Source: Petrosia ficiformis
Taxonomy: Eukaryota; Porifera; Demospongiae; Haplosclerida; Petrosiidae
Assembly: GCA_947044365.1 (NCBI GenBank)
Contig: OX345636.1
Coordinates: 31,330,466-31,394,465 of the forward strand
Direction of reading: 5' to 3'
Length of the DNA stretch: 64,000 nucleotides
The position numbers were made by a program, and so were the translations under genes. Below, piece after piece: positions 60,201-64,000 of this stretch. How positions within the stretch are numbered: position 1 is the first letter of the stretch; each line of letters begins with the position of its first letter. The notes beneath the pieces were generated by a model. The model saw nothing but the letters and a program-made list of their open reading frames with translations, was not told the DNA's origin and searched no databases.

Positions 60201-63200
60201 CGAAGGTCTTTTGAAGTCACTAAAGTGAATAGATGGATCAAGATTAAAGAAAGCAAGACCTAAGAAGCAATCACTATACAGATGCCCAGGTTGGGGATGC
60301 TGAAGGTCTCTTCAAGTCACTAAAATGATCTAGATGAAAGAAAGCAAGATCATAATTGAAGAAAGCAAGACCCAGAAACAATCACTATACCGAAGCCCAG
60401 GTTGGGGATGCTGAAAGTCTCTTCAAGTCACTAAGATGGATAGATGGATCAAGATTAAAAAACGCAAGACCCAAGAAGGAATCACTATAGCAATGCCCCG
60501 GTTGAGGATGCTGAAGGTCTCTTTAAGTCACTAAAGTGGAAAGATGGATCAAGATTTAAGAAAGCAAGACCCTAGAAGATAACACTAAAAAGATGGTCCA
60601 TTTCGTGGTTGCCGAAGGTCTCTTCAAGTCACTAAAATGATCTAGATGAAAGAAAGCAAGATCATAATTAAAGAAAGCAAGACCCAAGAAGCAATAACCA
60701 TATAGATGCCCATGTTGGAGATGCCGAAGGTCTCTTCAAGTCAATAAAGTGGATAGATAGATCAAGATTAAAGAAAGGAAGACCCAAGAATCAATCACTA
60801 TACAGACGCCCAGATTGGTGATGCCGAAGGTCTCTTCAATTCACTAAAACGTTCAAGAATAAAGACTATACAGATGACCAGGTTGGGGACACCGAAAGTC
60901 TCTTCAAGTCACTAAAATGATCCAGATGAAAGAAAGCAAGATCATAATTAAAGAAAGCAAGACCCAAGTAGCAATCACAATATGGATGCCCAGGTTGGGG
61001 ATGCCGAAGGTCTCTTCAAGTCAATAAAGTGGATAGATAGATCAAGATTAAAGAAAGGAAGACCCAATAAGCAATCACTATACCGATGCCCAGTTTGGTG
61101 ATGCCGAAGGTCTTCAAGTCACTAAAGTGGATAGATGGATCAAGATTAAACAAAGCAAGATCCAAGAAGCAATTACAATACACACCGAAGGTCTCTTCAA
61201 TTCACTAAAATGTTCAAGAATAAAGACTATACAGATGCCCAGGTTGGGGACACCGAAGGTCTCTTCAAGTCACTATAGGGGATAGATGCATCAATATTAA
61301 AGAAAGCAACACCCAAGAAGCAATAACTATACCGATGCCCAGATTGGTGATGCCGAAGGTCTCTTCAATTCACTAAAATGTTCAAGAATAAAGACTATAC
61401 AGAGGCCCAGGTTGGGGATGCCGAAGCTCCCTTCAAGTCGCTATAGGGGATAGATGCATCAATATTAAAGAAAGCAACACCCAAGAAGCAATCACTATAC
61501 CGATGCCCAGTTTGGTGATGCCGAAGTCTCTTCAAGTCACTGAAGTTGATAGTTGGATCATAATTAAAGAAAGCAAGACCCAAGAAGCAATCACTTTACA
61601 GATGCCCAGATTGGGGATGCTGTAGATCTCTTCTAATCACTATAGTGGATAGATAGATCAAGACTAAAGAAAGCAAGACCCAAGAAGATATCACTATACA
61701 GATGCTCAGGTTGGGGATGCCGAAGGTCTCTTCAAGTCACTAAAGTGGATAGATGGATCAAGATTAAACAAAGCAAGACCCAGTTTGGTGATGCCGAAGT
61801 TTCTTCAAGTCACTGCAGTTGATAGTTGGATCATTTTTAAAGAAAGCAAGACCCAATAAGCAATCACCATGCAGATGTCCACGTTGAGGATGCCGAAGGT
61901 CTCTTCAAGTCAATAAAGTGGATAGATGGATCAAGATTAAAGAAAGCAAGAGCTTAGAAGCAATCACTATACTGATACCCAGGTTGGGGACACCGAAGGT
62001 CTCTTCAAGTCACTGAAGTTGATAGTTAGATCATAATTAAAGAAAGCAAGACCCAATAAGCAATCACTATACAGATGCCCACATTGGCGATGCCGAAGGT
62101 CTCTTCAATTCACTAAAATATTCAAGAATAAAGACTATACAGATGCCCAGGTTGGGGACACCGAAGGTCTCTTCAACTCACTATAGGGGATAGATGCATC
62201 AATATTAAAGAAAGCAACACCCAAGAAGCAATCACTATACCGATGCCCAGTTTGGTGATGCCGAAGGTCTTCAAGTCACTAAAGTGGATAGATGGATCAA
62301 GATTAAAGAAAGCAAGACCCAAGAAACAATCACTATACAGACGCCCAGATTGGTGATGCCGAAGGTCTCTTCAATTCACTAAAATGTTCAAGAATAAAGA
62401 CTACACAGATGCCCAGGTTGGGGACACCGAAAGTCTCTTCAAGTCACTAAAGTGGATAGATGGATCAAGATTAAAGAAAGCAAGAGCCTAGAAGCAATCA
62501 CTATACTGATGCCCAGGTTGTGGACAAAGAAGGTCTCTTCAAATCACTATAGTGGATACATGGACGAAGAAGAATGAAAGCATGATCCAAGAAGCAATCA
62601 CCATATAGATGCCCAGGTTGGGGATGCCGAAGGTCTCTTCAATTCACTAAAATGTTCAAGAATAAAGACTACACAGATGCCCAGGTTGAGGACACCGAAA
62701 GTCTCTTCAAGTCACTAAAGTGGATAGATGAATCAAGATTAAAGAAAGCAACACCCAAGAAGATACAGAGGCCCAGGTTGGGGATGCTGAAGATCTCTTC
62801 AAATCACTATAGTGGATACATGGATGAAGAAGAATGAAAGCATGACCCAAGAAGCAATCACCATATAGATGCCCAGGTTGGGGATGCCGAAGGTCCATAA
62901 TTAAAAAAAGCAAGACACAGAAGCAATCACTATACCGATGCCCAGTTTGGGGATGCTGAAAGTGTCTTGAAGTCACTAATATGGTCTAGATGAAAGAAAG
63001 CAAGACCCTAGAAGCAAACACTATACAGATGCCCCGTTTGTGGATGCCGAAGGTCTCTTCAAGTCACTAAAGTGGATAGATGGATCAAGATTAAAGAAAG
63101 CAAGAGCCTTGAAGCAATGACTATACTGATGCCCAGGTTGGGGACACCGAAGGTCTCTTCAAGTCACTGAAGTTGATAGTTGGATCATAATTAAAGAAAG

Positions 63201-64000
63201 CAAGACCCAATAAGCAATCACCATACAGATGCCCAGGTTGGGGATGCCGAAGGTCTCTTCAACTCACTATAGGGGATAGATGCATCAATATTAAAGAAAG
63301 CAACACCCAAGAAGCAATCACTATACCGATGCCCAGTTTGGTGATGCCGAAGGTCTTCAAGTCACTAAAGTGGATAGATGGATCAAGATTAAACAAAGCA
63401 AGACCCAAGAAGCAATTACAATACACACCGAAGGTCTCTTCAATTCACTAAAATGTTCAAGAATAAAGACTATACAGATGCCCAGGTTGGAGACACAAGT
63501 TGATAGATGGATCAAGATTAAAGAAAGCAAGAGCCTAGAAGCAATCACGATGTAGATGCCCAGGTTGGGGATGCCGAAGGTCTCTTCAATTCACTAAAAT
63601 GTTCAAGAATAAAGACTATACAGATGCCCAGGTTGGGGACACAAGTTGATAGATGGATCAAGATTAAAGAAAGCAAGAGCCTAGAAGCAATCACTATACA
63701 GATGCCCAGGTTGGGGACACTGAATGTCTCTTCAATTCATTAAAATGTTCAAGAATAAAGACTATACAGATGCCCAGGTTGGCGACACCGAAGGACTCTT
63801 CAAGTCACTAAAATGATCTAGATGAAAGAAAGCAAGATCATAATTAAAGAAAGCAAGACCGAAGTAGCAATCACGATGTAGATGCCCAGGTTGGGGATGC
63901 CGAAGGTCTCTTCAATTCACTAAAATGTTCAAGAATAAAGACTATACAGATGCCCAGGTTTGGGACACCGAAGGTAACTTCAAGTCACTAAATTGATAGA
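57290..64000. repeat. Degenerate satellite array, ~80-105-bp units, continuing past window
   Basis: Units are built from GATGCCCAGGTTGGGGATGC, CGAAGGTCTCTTCAAGTCAC, GTGGATAGATGGATCAAGAT and TAAAGAAAGCAAGACCCAAG. An alternative half-unit, TTCACTAAAATGTTCAAGAA with TAAAGACTATACAGATGCCC, replaces the last two in places. About 65-70 units. A block of about 1 kb (58585-59570) recurs at 60064-61048, offset by 1479 bp. Both strands carry short ORFs but stops recur in every frame and unit lengths are not multiples of three, so it is not a repeat protein gene. The TGGATAGATGGATCAAG words relate it weakly to GATA/GATG microsatellites. Confidence 0.9.

Noticed and set aside
57140..64000. Satellite as a tandem-repeat protein gene (frames like WIDGSRLKKARP or LLSLILIHLSTL)
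   Set aside because: Units are not multiples of three, stops recur in all six frames, and the longest frames shift between unrelated peptides.
1..64000. tRNA, rRNA or snRNA genes
   Set aside because: No A/B-box pairs with a cloverleaf, and no rRNA or Sm-site-bearing snRNA sequence was recognised on either strand; a tRNAscan/Infernal run would settle this.

Overview
The window is animal nuclear DNA that is AT-rich, full of introns and crowded with repeats. The best guess is a demosponge, perhaps a haplosclerid of the Amphimedon/Haliclona kind. Reasons are the COR plus death-domain gene, ankyrin repeats carried one per 99-nt exon, at least one 36-nt intron, and a mix of Ty3/gypsy, Helitron, hAT and TTAA-flanked elements. 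The species is inference; no rRNA or organelle marker is present.

Region by region. 1-1.8 kb: C-terminal end of a COR-like/death-domain protein, two exons that join in frame. 3.2-7.0 kb: a nest of transposons (minus-strand gypsy remnant, cut by a deleted hAT, cut by two TTAA MITEs sharing one TTAA). 7-17.9 kb: AT-rich DNA with a 1.18-kb TIR element, two hAT-type MITEs and scattered minus-strand ankyrin exons. 17.9-20.9 kb: decayed Helitron helicase, an OTU-like fragment, a gypsy LTR with primer-binding site and gag start, and a hAT tail. 21.8-23.5 kb: a four-unit higher-order tandem repeat between inverted repeats. 25.8-32 kb: another TTAA MITE, a plus-strand ankyrin gene end and a gypsy fragment.

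33.7-47.1 kb is the most striking part. It holds a gene for the UFM1-conjugating enzyme UFC1. Its promoter-like sequence and first codons (33.74-33.87 kb) are separated from the rest of exon 1 (40.83 kb) by a 6.95-kb inverted-repeat (foldback) element flanked by TTAA. Deleting the element and one TTAA restores the reading frame exactly. UFC1 intron 2 holds 5 kb of minisatellite, itself arranged as inverted blocks around a ~80-bp array. The UFC1 exon that should carry the catalytic cysteine was not found.

47.1-55.8 kb holds an hAT MITE, exons of an unidentified minus-strand gene, a palindrome-bearing repeat, and then the 3' half of selenoprotein S (SELENOS/VIMP). That gene has an in-frame UGA one codon before the stop and a well-formed SECIS element in the 3' UTR. 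The SECIS lies in one arm of a 1.9-kb palindrome, so an identical copy sits on the other strand.

57.1-64 kb is a degenerate satellite of roughly 80-105-bp units running off the right edge, preceded by a compact promoter-like cluster (two GGCGGGAA, ATTGG, TATAAAAA). UFC1 and SELENOS both belong to ER protein quality control, but nothing here shows that the adjacency is functional. Several otherwise convincing exons carry single-base frame breaks, some in short homopolymers, which may be read error rather than decay.
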